Positions 18,049-27,443 of a stretch of 64,000 nucleotides of DNA are shown here, piece by piece; the stretch's first letter is position 1; each line of letters begins with the position of its first letter. The notes under the pieces are model-generated. The model was not told the origin of the DNA. It saw nothing but the letters and a program-made list of their open reading frames with translations, and made no database searches. Location: assembly GCA_017621035.1 (NCBI GenBank), contig JAGATY010000022.1, positions 1 through 64,000 on the forward strand, read 5' to 3'. Both the position numbers and the translations under genes were made by a program. Origin of the DNA: Bacteroides sp. (GTDB taxonomy: Bacteria; Bacteroidota; Bacteroidia; Bacteroidales; Bacteroidaceae).

Positions 18049-20268
18049 ATGAAAAGAATAAGCATTGCAATGCTTCTCTGCCTCTGCACACTATTGGTAG
18101 GGGCACAAGGCAAAAAGGTGTTGGAGTTAAAAGAGGTAGTAGGCGGAGCGTTCCGCTCGGAAAATATTTATGGTGTCATCCCCATCCCGGGCGATGGTGA
18201 GCACTATTCACAGATGAATCGCGAGGGAACTCAGGTCATCAAGTACTCATTCAAGAGCGGAAAGCAGGTAGAAGTGCTGTTCGATGCCGCCACAGCTCGT
18301 GAATGTCCCTTCAAGCGGTTCGACAGTTACAGCTTCTCGCCCGACGGCAGCAAGCTGCTGATTGCCACACAAACCACCCCCATCTATCGCCACTCGTACA
18401 CTGCGGTGCACTATTTGTACAGTCTGAAACGCAACCTGGAGGGGAAAATCAACAACGTGGTGGAGCGACTGTCTGACGGCGGACCGCAACAGGTTCCCGT
18501 TTTCTCGCCCGACGGAAACATGGTAGCCTTTGTGCGTGACAACAACATCTACCTGGTGAAACTGCTCTATGGCAACAGTGAAAGCCAGGTGACAGAGGAC
18601 GGAAAACGCAACCAAGTGCTGAACGGTATCCCCGACTGGGTCTATGAGGAGGAGTTTGCCATGGATCGTGCCCTGGAGTTCAGTGCCGATAGTAAGATGC
18701 TGGCCTACATCCGGTGGGACGAAAGTGCCGTGCCATCTTACAACTTCCCGCTGTTTGCCGGCGAACGCCCGCACATCAGCTCCTACGAGAAGTACCCCGG
18801 CGAGTACGTCTATAAGTACCCGAAAACGGGTGAAGTCAACTCCAAAGTGTCGGTACACAGCTTTGATATCAAGTCGAAAGTAACCCGCAAAATCAATGTC
18901 CCGCTGGACGAGGACGGCTACATTCCCCGCATTCGCTTCACCAAAGATGCCAACAAGTTGGCTGTCATGACGCTGAACCGCCACCAGAACCGTCTTGACC
19001 TCTACTTCGCAGACCCACGAAGCACGGTTTGCAAGCTGATTCTTCGCGACGAGAGTGACAAGTACATCAAGGAAGCAACCTTTGATAACATCTGTTTCTA
19101 CGACCAAAACTTCAGCTTCTTGAGCGAGCGAAACGGTTACAACCATCTCTACTGGTACACCATGAACGGCAACCTGCAGAAGCAAGTGACCGACGGGCAG
19201 TTTGAAGTGAAAGAGTTCATCGGGTATGATGCACAGACAGGTTCCTTCTTCTTCACCAGCAATGAGGAGAGCCCGCTGCGTAAGGCTGTCTATAAAGTGG
19301 ACCGCAAAGGCAAGAAGACAAAGCTCTCGGCACAGGTCGGTACCAACAATGCCCAGTTCAGCACAGACCTGAAGTACTTCATGAATCGCTACAGCAACCT
19401 GAACACACCTACCGTCATCACCCTTAACGACTGCAACGGTAAGGTTCTCACTACGCTGATTGACAACCAAAAGCTGCAAAACAAACTGGCTGCATATGCC
19501 ATGCCGCAGAAGGAATTCTTCACTTTTACCACCCAACAAGGCACCCAATTGAACGGTTGGATGATGAAGCCTGCCGACTTCAACGCCAACAAAAAATATC
19601 CCGTATTGCTTTATCAATACAGTGGACCCGGCTCTCAGCAGGTATTGGATCAGTTCAGTGTGAGCTGGGAAACCTACATGGCCTCACATGGATACATCGT
19701 TGTCTGCGTGGATGGTCGGGGAACCGGCGGACGCGGAGCCGAGTTTGAAAAGTGTACCTACCTCTCTCTAGGCGTAAAAGAGGCTGAAGACCAAGTGGAA
19801 ACAGCCCTCTTCATGAGCAATCAGCCCTACGTAGACAAGGCACGCATCGGCATCTGGGGATGGAGCTATGGCGGCTATATGACGATTATGAGCATGAGTG
19901 AAGGACGACCGGTATTCAAGGCCGGTGTAGCCGTAGCACCGGTAACCGACTGGAACTACTACGATACCATCTATGGAGAACGCTTCATGCGCACACCCAA
20001 AGAGAACACCTCCGGCTATGAGGCCTCCTCTGCCTTCCACCGAGCCGAACAGCTGAACGGCAACCTGTTACTGGTGCACGGCATGGCCGACGACAACGTT
20101 CACTTCCAAAACTGTGCAGAATATGCCGAGCGACTGGTTCAGTTGGGCAAACAGTTCGACATGCACGTCTACACCAACCGCAACCACAGCATCTACGGAG
20201 GTAACACACGGCTGCATCTGTACACCAAAATCACCAACTTCTTCGACAGAGAATTGCTGCAAAAATAA
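18049..20268 (+). CDS. S9 family dipeptidyl/prolyl peptidase (DPP IV type)
   Basis: A 739-residue serine peptidase that removes Xaa-Pro dipeptides (or tripeptides) from peptide N-termini. A signal peptide (MKRISIAMLLCLCTLLVGAQG) sends it to the periplasm. Residues about 40-480 form the beta-propeller; WVYEEEFAMDRALEFSADS contains the double Glu that grips the substrate N-terminus. The alpha/beta hydrolase domain has Ser606 (GWSYGG), Asp681 (HGMADDNVHF) and His713 (NHSIYGG). The key residues are all in place. It may share a transcript with lipA, 16 bases on. Confidence 0.95.
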   Translation: MKRISIAMLLCLCTLLVGAQGKKVLELKEVVGGAFRSENIYGVIPIPGDGEHYSQMNREGTQVIKYSFKSGKQVEVLFDAATARECPFKRFDSYSFSPDGSKLLIATQTTPIYRHSYTAVHYLYSLKRNLEGKINNVVERLSDGGPQQVPVFSPDGNMVAFVRDNNIYLVKLLYGNSESQVTEDGKRNQVLNGIPDWVYEEEFAMDRALEFSADSKMLAYIRWDESAVPSYNFPLFAGERPHISSYEKYPGEYVYKYPKTGEVNSKVSVHSFDIKSKVTRKINVPLDEDGYIPRIRFTKDANKLAVMTLNRHQNRLDLYFADPRSTVCKLILRDESDKYIKEATFDNICFYDQNFSFLSERNGYNHLYWYTMNGNLQKQVTDGQFEVKEFIGYDAQTGSFFFTSNEESPLRKAVYKVDRKGKKTKLSAQVGTNNAQFSTDLKYFMNRYSNLNTPTVITLNDCNGKVLTTLIDNQKLQNKLAAYAMPQKEFFTFTTQQGTQLNGWMMKPADFNANKKYPVLLYQYSGPGSQQVLDQFSVSWETYMASHGYIVVCVDGRGTGGRGAEFEKCTYLSLGVKEAEDQVETALFMSNQPYVDKARIGIWGWSYGGYMTIMSMSEGRPVFKAGVAVAPVTDWNYYDTIYGERFMRTPKENTSGYEASSAFHRAEQLNGNLLLVHGMADDNVHFQNCAEYAERLVQLGKQFDMHVYTNRNHSIYGGNTRLHLYTKITNFFDRELLQK

Positions 20269-20284
20269 CCTTAATTACCCGCCC

Positions 20285-21160
20285 ATGAAAGACAGAGTAC
20301 GCAAACCGGAATGGCTGAAGATAAGCATCGGTGCCAACGAGAGATACACAGAAACCAAACGCATCGTGGAATCACACTGCCTGCACACCATCTGCAGCAG
20401 CGGCCGATGCCCCAACATGGGTGAGTGTTGGGGCAAAGGGACAGCCACCTTTATGATAGGAGGAAACATCTGTACCCGAAACTGTAAGTTCTGTAACACC
20501 CTTTCGGGCAAGCCCCTACCGCTGGATGAACACGAACCGGCACACGTGGCAGAGAGCATCAAACTGATGAAGTTGAGCCATGCCGTGATAACCTCTGTCG
20601 ACAGAGATGACCTTCCTGACCTGGGAGCCTCCCATTGGGCTGCCACCATTCGGGAGATACGTCGACAAAATCCTGACACCACCATCGAGGTGCTGATACC
20701 TGACTTCCAGGGGCGTAGTGAACTGATAGCCCAGGTGATTGAGGCCGGTGCCGACATCATCTCACATAACATGGAAACCGTACGCCGCATCACTCCCCTG
20801 GTACGCAGTGCCGCACGCTACGAGACCAGCCTTGAGGTGCTGAAGCAGGTGGCCTTAAGCGGCACAACAACCAAATCCGGTATCATGGTGGGCCTGGGTG
20901 AAAGCACAACAGAGGTGGAGGAACTGATGGACGATTTGCGAGCCATCGGGTGTCATATTCTCACCATCGGGCAATACCTCCAGCCCTCACACCGCCACTA
21001 TCCTGTAGCAGAATACGTTACCCCCGAGCAATTTGCCCGCTACAAACAGATTGGATTGGAGAAGGGATTCAAGCAAGTGGAGAGTGCCCCGCTGGTACGC
21101 TCCTCCTACCACGCAGAGAAGAATGTCTTTTTATTGCACAAAAAAGAGCAACAGAAGTGA
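20285..21160 (+). CDS. lipA: Lipoyl synthase
   Basis: A 291-residue radical SAM enzyme that inserts two sulfur atoms into octanoyl groups on lipoyl-dependent enzymes. The auxiliary cluster motif CSSGRCPNMGEC and the radical SAM motif CTRNCKFC are both seen near the N-terminus, and the C-terminal RSSY that binds the auxiliary cluster is present. I chose the ATG at 20285, which begins MKDRVRKPEWLKISI, the usual family start. It follows the peptidase gene by 16 bases. No lipB is adjacent. Confidence 0.97.
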   Translation: MKDRVRKPEWLKISIGANERYTETKRIVESHCLHTICSSGRCPNMGECWGKGTATFMIGGNICTRNCKFCNTLSGKPLPLDEHEPAHVAESIKLMKLSHAVITSVDRDDLPDLGASHWAATIREIRRQNPDTTIEVLIPDFQGRSELIAQVIEAGADIISHNMETVRRITPLVRSAARYETSLEVLKQVALSGTTTKSGIMVGLGESTTEVEELMDDLRAIGCHILTIGQYLQPSHRHYPVAEYVTPEQFARYKQIGLEKGFKQVESAPLVRSSYHAEKNVFLLHKKEQQK

Positions 21161-21210
21161 ACTTTTGTTGCACAGGGTTGTTCTAAAAGAAACGACAACT
21201 ACAAACAGAA

Positions 21211-22329
21211 ATGATTCAAAAAAAGACTTTATCCTATAAGTACAACATGGCTATGGGATTGATTCCCGTTGTCATTTTCTTCCTTTTGTGTGAATTCCTT
21301 CCGCACGACGTGGCCATCTATATCAGTACCGCTTGTGCACTGTCGGCCTCTCTACTGGCTCATCTGACACAAAAGAAACAGCCCATACCGCTGCTGCTCT
21401 ATGGCACTACGGGCATGCTGGTGTTGCTCTCTCTCACCCATCTGCTGGTGCACTGCAGCTGTAACTCCACACTCTATGCCATCACGATGGAGATAAGTGT
21501 AGCCATTCCGGCCATCCTGATACTCATCAACCGGAAACGATTCGTCAGACTGAAGAACCGAAGCCGGAAAGATACATTCAAGCATCTCTTTTCACGCAGT
21601 GCCGAAGCGTGCATCGTGTCAGCTCGGTTGACCACTATACTGGTTGCCCTGCACCTGCTCATCATCTTCATCTGCCTGCTCTTCTTTCGCCCGTTCGGAG
21701 AGGGACTCCGGCTTGTACTCTTCCGCATTGCGCCTCCTACGCTGTTTGTACTCATCATTTTGCTGAACCACCTCATACTCAAAGCATTCAACAAACTGAT
21801 GGAGCGCACCCCCTTCCTGCCCATAGTCAACAAAGAGGGCAACGTCATAGGGCGCTGTTTGGCGGAAGAGGCACGCAAGCATCCCGGCAAGTACCTGCAC
21901 CCTGTCATACGCATTGCTGTATCAACTCACGGAATGGTCTACCTGGCTCCCCGCCCGCAAAGCGTCCTGACCGAAGCCGGTAAGATGGACATCAGCCTAG
22001 AAACCCTCCTCTACTATGGCGAAAGCCTGGAAGAGGGACTGAACAGACTGCTGCGGGAAGAGTTTCCCGAAGCACCCATAGAGAACCTGCATTTCCATTT
22101 TATGTACCACCATCAGACAACTGATAGCAATCGCTTGGTCTACTTCTTCACCTTATCCCTGGAGAATGAAGAACAACTTCGGAGCGGGCAAAAAAAAGAC
22201 GGAAAGCTCTGGACCTTCCGTCAAATAGATTATAACCTGAACCGTAACTACTTCTCCAGCAGCCTGGAGTACGAGTACGATGAGTTGAAGCAGATTATTT
22301 ATACAAGAGAAAAATACAAGGAACCTTAG
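21211..22329 (+). CDS. Multi-helix membrane protein with Nudix-like C-terminal domain
   Basis: A 372-residue protein I cannot name. The first about 200 residues hold six or so membrane helices (GLIPVVIFFLLCEFL, ISTACALSASLLAHL and onward, with LLIIFICLLFFRPFG). The soluble C-terminal part (about 210-372) begins PFLPIVNKEGNVIGRCLAEE and includes YYGESLEEGLNRLLREEFPEA, which looks like a degenerate Nudix box, so pyrophosphohydrolase activity is uncertain. It follows lipA by 50 bases and its last 35 bases overlap the convergent methylase gene. Confidence 0.75.
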   Translation: MIQKKTLSYKYNMAMGLIPVVIFFLLCEFLPHDVAIYISTACALSASLLAHLTQKKQPIPLLLYGTTGMLVLLSLTHLLVHCSCNSTLYAITMEISVAIPAILILINRKRFVRLKNRSRKDTFKHLFSRSAEACIVSARLTTILVALHLLIIFICLLFFRPFGEGLRLVLFRIAPPTLFVLIILLNHLILKAFNKLMERTPFLPIVNKEGNVIGRCLAEEARKHPGKYLHPVIRIAVSTHGMVYLAPRPQSVLTEAGKMDISLETLLYYGESLEEGLNRLLREEFPEAPIENLHFHFMYHHQTTDSNRLVYFFTLSLENEEQLRSGQKKDGKLWTFRQIDYNLNRNYFSSSLEYEYDELKQIIYTREKYKEP

Positions 22330-22996
22330 TCAAATCAGGTCTCCCCGCCTGCCACTCCTTCACCGACTTGGTCTTTATGTACTCGCCCTCGCAAGTAATG
22401 TTGGCTGCAATGCAGAGCTTTGTCTGCGGGCGACAGTTCTGCAATATATCCTCCAACATCTTGTTGTTACGATAGGGCGTCTCTATAAAGAGCTGTGTCT
22501 GATGCTCATTATAGATGCGTTGCTCCAACTGTTTCAGACGTTTGGCACGCTCAGCCGGCTCTATAGGCAGATAACCGTGGAATGCAAAGCTCTGCCCATT
22601 GAAACCGGACCCCATTACAGAGAGAATGATGGACGAGGGACCAACCAACGGGATCACCTTCAGTCCCTTACGCTGTGCCAAGGCCACCACATCTGCTCCC
22701 GGGTCTGCCACGGCCGGACATCCGGCTTCTGAAATCACACCCATCGACTCTCCCGCCTGCAACGGCTTCAAGTAGCCGGAAATCTCCTCCGGCGAAGTGT
22801 GCTTGTTCAGCGGATAAAAGCTCAGTGTATCAATATCTATCCCCTTATCCACCTTCTTCAGAAAGCGACGCGCCGAGCGCACGTCCTCCACAATGAAGTG
22901 ACGAATACCCAAGATAATCTCTTTGTTATAAGCCGGAAGCACCTGCTCAATGGGGGTATCACCCAGCGTAACGGGAAGAAGATAGAGTGAAGCCAT
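22295..22996 (-). CDS. RsmI-like SAM-dependent methyltransferase
   Basis: A 233-residue protein of the tetrapyrrole-methylase fold, closest to RsmI, which methylates the ribose of C1402 in 16S rRNA. SEAGCPAVADPGADVVALAQRKGLKVIPLVGPSSI is the SAM-binding signature, and ETPYRNNKMLEDIL is typical. It is about 40 residues shorter than standard RsmI and its N-terminus (MASLYLLPVTLGDTPIEQVLP) differs from the usual PTPIGN, so it belongs to the shorter Bacteroidetes group. It lies 13 bases downstream of fabI on the same strand. Start is the ATG at 22996. Confidence 0.85.
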   Translation of the reverse strand: MASLYLLPVTLGDTPIEQVLPAYNKEIILGIRHFIVEDVRSARRFLKKVDKGIDIDTLSFYPLNKHTSPEEISGYLKPLQAGESMGVISEAGCPAVADPGADVVALAQRKGLKVIPLVGPSSIILSVMGSGFNGQSFAFHGYLPIEPAERAKRLKQLEQRIYNEHQTQLFIETPYRNNKMLEDILQNCRPQTKLCIAANITCEGEYIKTKSVKEWQAGRPDLTKVPCIFLLYK

Positions 22997-23009
22997 AGTC
23001 AATCAATAC

Positions 23010-23867
23010 TTATCCATAGATAATGTTTCCATTCTCATCCTTATACTCATCCAAGCCCTTCTCGTAAGTAGCCATGGCACGAAGACTCATGCCTACGCTA
23101 GAGAAGCCACCGTCGTGGTAAAGGTTCTGCATAGTAACCTTGCGGGTCAGGTCAGAGAACATCACGATGCAATAGTCTGCACACTCATCTGCCGAAGCAT
23201 TACCCAGAGGCGACATGCGGTTGGCAAAGTCAAACAACTTGTCCATTCCCTTCACACCCGAGCCAGCAGTAGTCATGGTAGGTGACTGCGAAATGGTGTT
23301 TACGCGCACGTGATGCTCGCGACCATAAATATAACCAAAGCTGCGTGCAATGCTTTCCAGCAGAGCCTTGGCATCAGCCATATCATTATAACCATAGAAT
23401 GTGCGCTGTGCAGCCACATAACTCAGTGCCAAGATGCTACCATAGTCGGCAATGGCATTCAACTTCTTGGCAGCCTGAATCATCTTATGAAACGATACAG
23501 CCGAGATGTCCAACGTCTTCGACAACATATCATAATCCAGGTCATCGTAAGTACGCTTCTTGCGAACGTTGGGTGACATGCCAATGGAGTGGAGCACGAA
23601 ATCGACCTGACCGCCCAGCACCTCCATCGAGCGACGGAACACCTCTTCCAAATCCTCCACACTGGTAGCATCGGCAGGAATCACCTCACACCCCAGCTTC
23701 TCAGCCAGAGCCGACACCTCACCCATGCGAACCGCTACGGGAGTGTTCGACAGCGTGATGGTAGCACCCTCTTCCACGGCCTTTTCTGCCACCTTCCATG
23801 CGATGGACTGCTCATTTAACGCACCAAAAATAATACCTTTCTTACCTTTCAATAAATTATAACTCAT
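23010..23867 (-). CDS. fabI: Enoyl-[acyl-carrier-protein] reductase (NADH)
   Basis: A 285-residue short-chain dehydrogenase that catalyses the last step of each fatty acid elongation cycle. The NADH-binding start GKKGIIFGALNEQSIAWKVAEK and the catalytic pair Tyr160 and Lys167 (YNDMADAK, the Tyr-x6-Lys of FabI) are present. A textbook promoter lies upstream (minus-strand TTTG, 20 bases, TATCTTTG). The methylase gene follows 13 bases later. Confidence 0.97.
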   Translation of the reverse strand: MSYNLLKGKKGIIFGALNEQSIAWKVAEKAVEEGATITLSNTPVAVRMGEVSALAEKLGCEVIPADATSVEDLEEVFRRSMEVLGGQVDFVLHSIGMSPNVRKKRTYDDLDYDMLSKTLDISAVSFHKMIQAAKKLNAIADYGSILALSYVAAQRTFYGYNDMADAKALLESIARSFGYIYGREHHVRVNTISQSPTMTTAGSGVKGMDKLFDFANRMSPLGNASADECADYCIVMFSDLTRKVTMQNLYHDGGFSSVGMSLRAMATYEKGLDEYKDENGNIIYG

Positions 23868-23926
23868 ACCTATTCAAAATTTTAATGACGAGAGGAAAGC
23901 CTTCCACCTCATCGGTTTAGCGGCCG

Positions 23927-23958
23927 CAAAGATAGCTGTTTTTCACAAAACTGCCAAA
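23927..23958 (-). promoter_or_regulatory. fabI: fabI promoter
   Basis: On the minus strand TTTG (23958-23955), exactly 20 bases, TATCTTTG (23934-23927). A perfect Bacteroides promoter; the leader is about 55 bases. Confidence 0.85.
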
Positions 23959-24045
23959 AGTGTGCAATTTTGAAGGCATCCCGCCATCCCCCTACCCACC
24001 CCTTATCACCTCCTTACCAACTCCATTACTCCTTCATCACACACT

Positions 24046-24128
24046 CGGTACTGCTTCGATATACATTCGGTAAAGTACTGATATTCCAAGGATATAGCAT
24101 ATAAATATCGAAGCAATACCGAATGTAT
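24046..24128. repeat. Inverted-repeat element with TGCTTCGATAT arms, copy E1
   Basis: TGCTTCGATAT (24052) and ATATCGAAGCA (24106) are complementary arms about 55 bp apart; overlapping arms ATACATTCGGTA and TACCGAATGTAT pair too. CGGTA recurs at 24046 and 24068, again 22 bp. The left flank (23965-24040) is C/T-rich and the right flank (24128-24190) G/A-rich. A related element is at 48747. This fills the 417-bp gap between the MmeI-like gene end and fabI; a short frame at 24026-24265 is judged spurious. Confidence 0.75.
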
Positions 24129-24284
24129 AAGGGGGAAGGTAGGGGGAGGAAAGGAGGAGGAAGGAAGGTTAGAAGAGGGTATGAAAAAGGCTTAAAAAAG
24201 GCATAAAGCAGCTTGCCTTGGTTATGAAAGCCAAAGCAGGCAACCAGGGATTCTGCCCGAATCAACAGGTTTTCTTTCTGATTT

Positions 24285-27059
24285 TCAACCTCCTATCAGT
24301 TGTTTGTAGCGTGTAAGCAGATGGCGCACAATTTCTGTCTCGCTGCTATCCGGCCTCAACCCGTAGAGTTTTAGTACTGCACAGTCCAGATTTTTGTGGG
24401 CACGACGTAGAGCAGGCGGCATGTAGCGGGGGTCGTAGAGGTCGGCAAGACAGTCACCTTTAGCCTCTTGTGCAGCACGAATATTGAGAATCTCCTGCAT
24501 CAGTTCCGCGATTTGTTGTTGCGAGCCATCTGTTTGTGGCCATGGGAAGCTATTGTAAACGATTTCTTTAGAATAGCGATAGCGCATCTCTAACCTTCCA
24601 CATGTCTCACGCATCCAAGCCATGTGCGCACTGCTACTCAATATTCCTAAATGATACACTGTGGCGTTGGGTATGGTTTGCACCTGATTGGTACACACCG
24701 TGTCTCCATGAAAGAATGCCATGGGTATGTACTCCCGTCGCTCACCCGATACGGCAGGGATGGCTATATAGTTGTCGGGATTCTTTGTATCACGGAAAGT
24801 CATAGGCCGCTCCGCCAATTTCTGAGAAGCTTTATCTTTCATAGCCAACCTATTCAAGCGGCACTGTTCCACACGAGCCAGTACCTTGGGGTATTTCTTT
24901 ACTTCAGAAATAGGAGTATCTACCAGCCAAAGAGCATAACGCATCTTATTGTAAAGCACCTCCTTGCCTCCGATGAGTCGTTTTATCAAGTGCGGGCAAT
25001 TCTCAAAATCTTTCAACTCTTCAGGTTCTATTTTTAGTGCTCCTCCATCAAGAGGAACGTTACCATTATCCATTTCAGGCGCATCACACAGAGGTTTGGT
25101 ACGTGGAGGCACATAGATGTCGGGGCGGTCTTTCAGATAACCATTGATGTTACTGCACGCTGTTGCTACCCCATCTGTATAGATATACTTGCATTTACGG
25201 CTCTTATTCCCGAATCCAATGATGACACAGTACACCGCAGCAGTATCTTCTGTCTCGCTTTCCCAAATGAAAGTGGTATGTGCAAAGTTTATCTTCACCG
25301 GCAGGTTCATCCACAAGGCATGCGTCTGTTCACCTTGTGTAATGCTGTTGGTTGAGACGAAAGCACACTCTATATCAGTCCCTTGTATATAGTCTGCTGT
25401 TTTCTTGTACCAGCAAGCCACATAGTCAATATCTTTATAGGTAAAGATTTCTGCAATCTCTTTCTTCTGCTCCGGAGTTTGATAAGCGCGTCCTGCAAAC
25501 GGTGGATTTCCAACAATATAGCTCAGTTCTCTCGGCTTTACGATGTCGTTCCAGTCTGTACGTAAGGCATTGGCGTTGTGAATGTGTGTCTGACGGGTAA
25601 GGGGCAGGAAATCATCCTCAAGGGTAATCATGTGATTAGTTTCATCACGCATTTGGTTTTCGGCAATCCACATAGCTGTTTTGCCCACATTCACGGCAAA
25701 GTCATTTATTTCTATGCCGTAGAACTGTTCTATACTTACCTTGACGGGGTTTCGCAACTCACCCAGCATGGTTTGCCCATGGTAAAGCATACGTATCACT
25801 TGATTTTCCAACCGCCGCAAAGAGAGGAACGTTTCAGTAAGGAAGTTACCGCTACCACAAGCCGGATCTAGCACACGAATGGAGGCAAGTTTCTGTTGAT
25901 AGGCCTCCAACTTGCGGGCACGAGAAGGGGTATCGGGAAGCGTCATGAGTGCGTTCAGTTCTTCTGTAAGGTCATCAAGGAACAGAGGACCGATGAGTTT
26001 ATGGATGTTCTCTACCGAGGTATAGTGCATTCCACCCTTGCGACGTTCCTGAGGGTTCAGTGTATTCTCAAACAAAGCGCCGAAAATGGTAGGAGAAATC
26101 TCACTCCAGTTGAATCCGTAGCTGGCCTTCTCCAGTAGCAAGGTTCGTAGCTCGTCAGTAAACATCGGTATCTCAATAGGATGCTCCACTTCGCTAAACA
26201 GACCGCCATTCACATAAGGAAAGTCCAGCAGTTCCGGGCGTTCAAACTTGCTTCGTCTCTCTTCCGGAGTGTCCAGGATACGAAACAGGCGGATGAGTGC
26301 ATCGCGCAGGTCGGCTGCAGCATACAGGGAGAGATAATCATGGAACATGTCTTTTTTCTTCTTAAACACATTCGCATCCTCGGCATAGAGGCAGAACACT
26401 AAGCGTACGCAAAGTACATTGAGTGAACGCAAGTCTGCTTCGGTGGGAGTGTCGCCATATTGCAACAAGAGTTTGTCGTACAGTTCACCTACCAATTTGC
26501 CGGCCTTTACGCTTACTTGTTCTTCACTCTGTACATGGGAGCTTTCTGCATCTACAAGAAATTGCAGGCGATGCAGTTCACTAGGAAGATTCTCCAGCAG
26601 TACTACTTCCGGAGGGTCATTCGGGTGCTCCATGTCATGGATATGAAACTCGCGGAAGTTACACACCACTATCCACTTAGGGTGTTCGCTTACGGGCAGC
26701 CCCAGCACATAACGGTGAGCTTGCTGAAAGGGTGTAAGCTTCTCCTTCAAGCCGCTCTGCTTGTCGGGCTTAGTGAGATCTACATGACTTCCCTTCTGCT
26801 CTATCATGACTCGGGTAGCAGGAATACGCCCGTCCACGAAGCGCTTACTCTCTTCCACTTTTAGTGAATCCTCGAAGCTGATGAGTTCTTCAGGCATGGC
26901 AATGCCGTAGCAGTCGCGTAACAAGGCCATCCAGAACGGTTCGGCCTGCCCCTTTTCATAGCCTCTATTGCTCCAACGATGCACAAAGTCAGCAGCCTTT
27001 TTCTTTTGTTCTATGTGTTTCGCCCTTTTGGGCAGTTCATAGATTAGAGATTTAGCCAT
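24285..27059 (-). CDS. MmeI-like type IIL restriction-modification enzyme
   Basis: A 924-residue single-chain enzyme, close to MmeI in length and order. MmeI relatives cut DNA about 20 bp from their site and methylate adenine on one strand for protection. The nuclease domain has Asp76 and Glu87-x-Lys89 (VMIEQKG). A helical spacer follows. The methylase core has motif I DPACGSGNF (near 395) and motif IV NPPF (near 515), the adenine-type form used by MmeI. The target-recognition domain and a C-terminal helical domain (SFPWPQ to end) complete it. It stands alone, with no separate specificity subunit, and is preceded by a folded leader. Recognition sequence cannot be deduced by eye. Confidence 0.92.
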   Translation of the reverse strand: MAKSLIYELPKRAKHIEQKKKAADFVHRWSNRGYEKGQAEPFWMALLRDCYGIAMPEELISFEDSLKVEESKRFVDGRIPATRVMIEQKGSHVDLTKPDKQSGLKEKLTPFQQAHRYVLGLPVSEHPKWIVVCNFREFHIHDMEHPNDPPEVVLLENLPSELHRLQFLVDAESSHVQSEEQVSVKAGKLVGELYDKLLLQYGDTPTEADLRSLNVLCVRLVFCLYAEDANVFKKKKDMFHDYLSLYAAADLRDALIRLFRILDTPEERRSKFERPELLDFPYVNGGLFSEVEHPIEIPMFTDELRTLLLEKASYGFNWSEISPTIFGALFENTLNPQERRKGGMHYTSVENIHKLIGPLFLDDLTEELNALMTLPDTPSRARKLEAYQQKLASIRVLDPACGSGNFLTETFLSLRRLENQVIRMLYHGQTMLGELRNPVKVSIEQFYGIEINDFAVNVGKTAMWIAENQMRDETNHMITLEDDFLPLTRQTHIHNANALRTDWNDIVKPRELSYIVGNPPFAGRAYQTPEQKKEIAEIFTYKDIDYVACWYKKTADYIQGTDIECAFVSTNSITQGEQTHALWMNLPVKINFAHTTFIWESETEDTAAVYCVIIGFGNKSRKCKYIYTDGVATACSNINGYLKDRPDIYVPPRTKPLCDAPEMDNGNVPLDGGALKIEPEELKDFENCPHLIKRLIGGKEVLYNKMRYALWLVDTPISEVKKYPKVLARVEQCRLNRLAMKDKASQKLAERPMTFRDTKNPDNYIAIPAVSGERREYIPMAFFHGDTVCTNQVQTIPNATVYHLGILSSSAHMAWMRETCGRLEMRYRYSKEIVYNSFPWPQTDGSQQQIAELMQEILNIRAAQEAKGDCLADLYDPRYMPPALRRAHKNLDCAVLKLYGLRPDSSETEIVRHLLTRYKQLIGG

Positions 27060-27061
27060 AG

Positions 27062-27289
27062 TGCTATTTGTTTTGCAGCCTTTGCTATCTCCCTATATTC
27101 AGTTTCGGCATTTCACATACGGGCACAAAAAACGCGAGCGATTCACTTGCTCACGTTGTGGCCCTGAGACTGCCAATTAAGGAAACAAGTCACGCCCGCG
27201 CTAGATATAGCGCAGACATTCACGACTTGTTCACATCCTTAATCTTTATTGAAATTTCTCAGGTTTCAACGTGAATAGAACAAATAGCA
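27062..27289 (-). ncRNA. Structured leader or small RNA upstream of the MmeI-like gene
   Basis: Read on the minus strand. An 11-bp perfect inverted repeat (TGCTATTTGTT at 27289-27279; AACAAATAGCA at 27072-27062) encloses everything and ends two bases before the MmeI start codon. Inside, five nested helices form a rod: CACGTTG/CAACGTG, CCTGAGA/TCTCAGG, ATTAAGGA/TCCTTAAT, ACAAGTC/GACTTGT, GCGCTA/TAGCGC with loop TATC. Then comes a terminator (CGTGAGC, 9 bases, GCTCGCG, TTTTTT, at 27155-27127). The terminator's first arm shares four bases with the outer rod helix, so the two compete. It could be an attenuator or a free small RNA such as a 6S homolog. Confidence 0.7.
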
Positions 27290-27443
27290 AATGCTATGTT
27301 AATAATCTTATAAACAGTTCCGCTTGCCGCTGCAGGCGGATACGGGGCAAAGTTAAAGGTTTTATTGATATGGTAAGCACCGGAGGGGAATTATTCTTAA
27401 AAATAACTGAATTCGGCAGATGGTTTGAAAGAGCGGTGCCGTA

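Noticed and set aside
18247..19617. 456-residue minus-strand frame
   Set aside because: Opposite the dipeptidyl peptidase gene; shadow of its codon use.
24026..24265. 79-residue minus-strand frame in the fabI-MmeI gap
   Set aside because: It covers the E1 inverted-repeat element; no start signals and no homology recognised.
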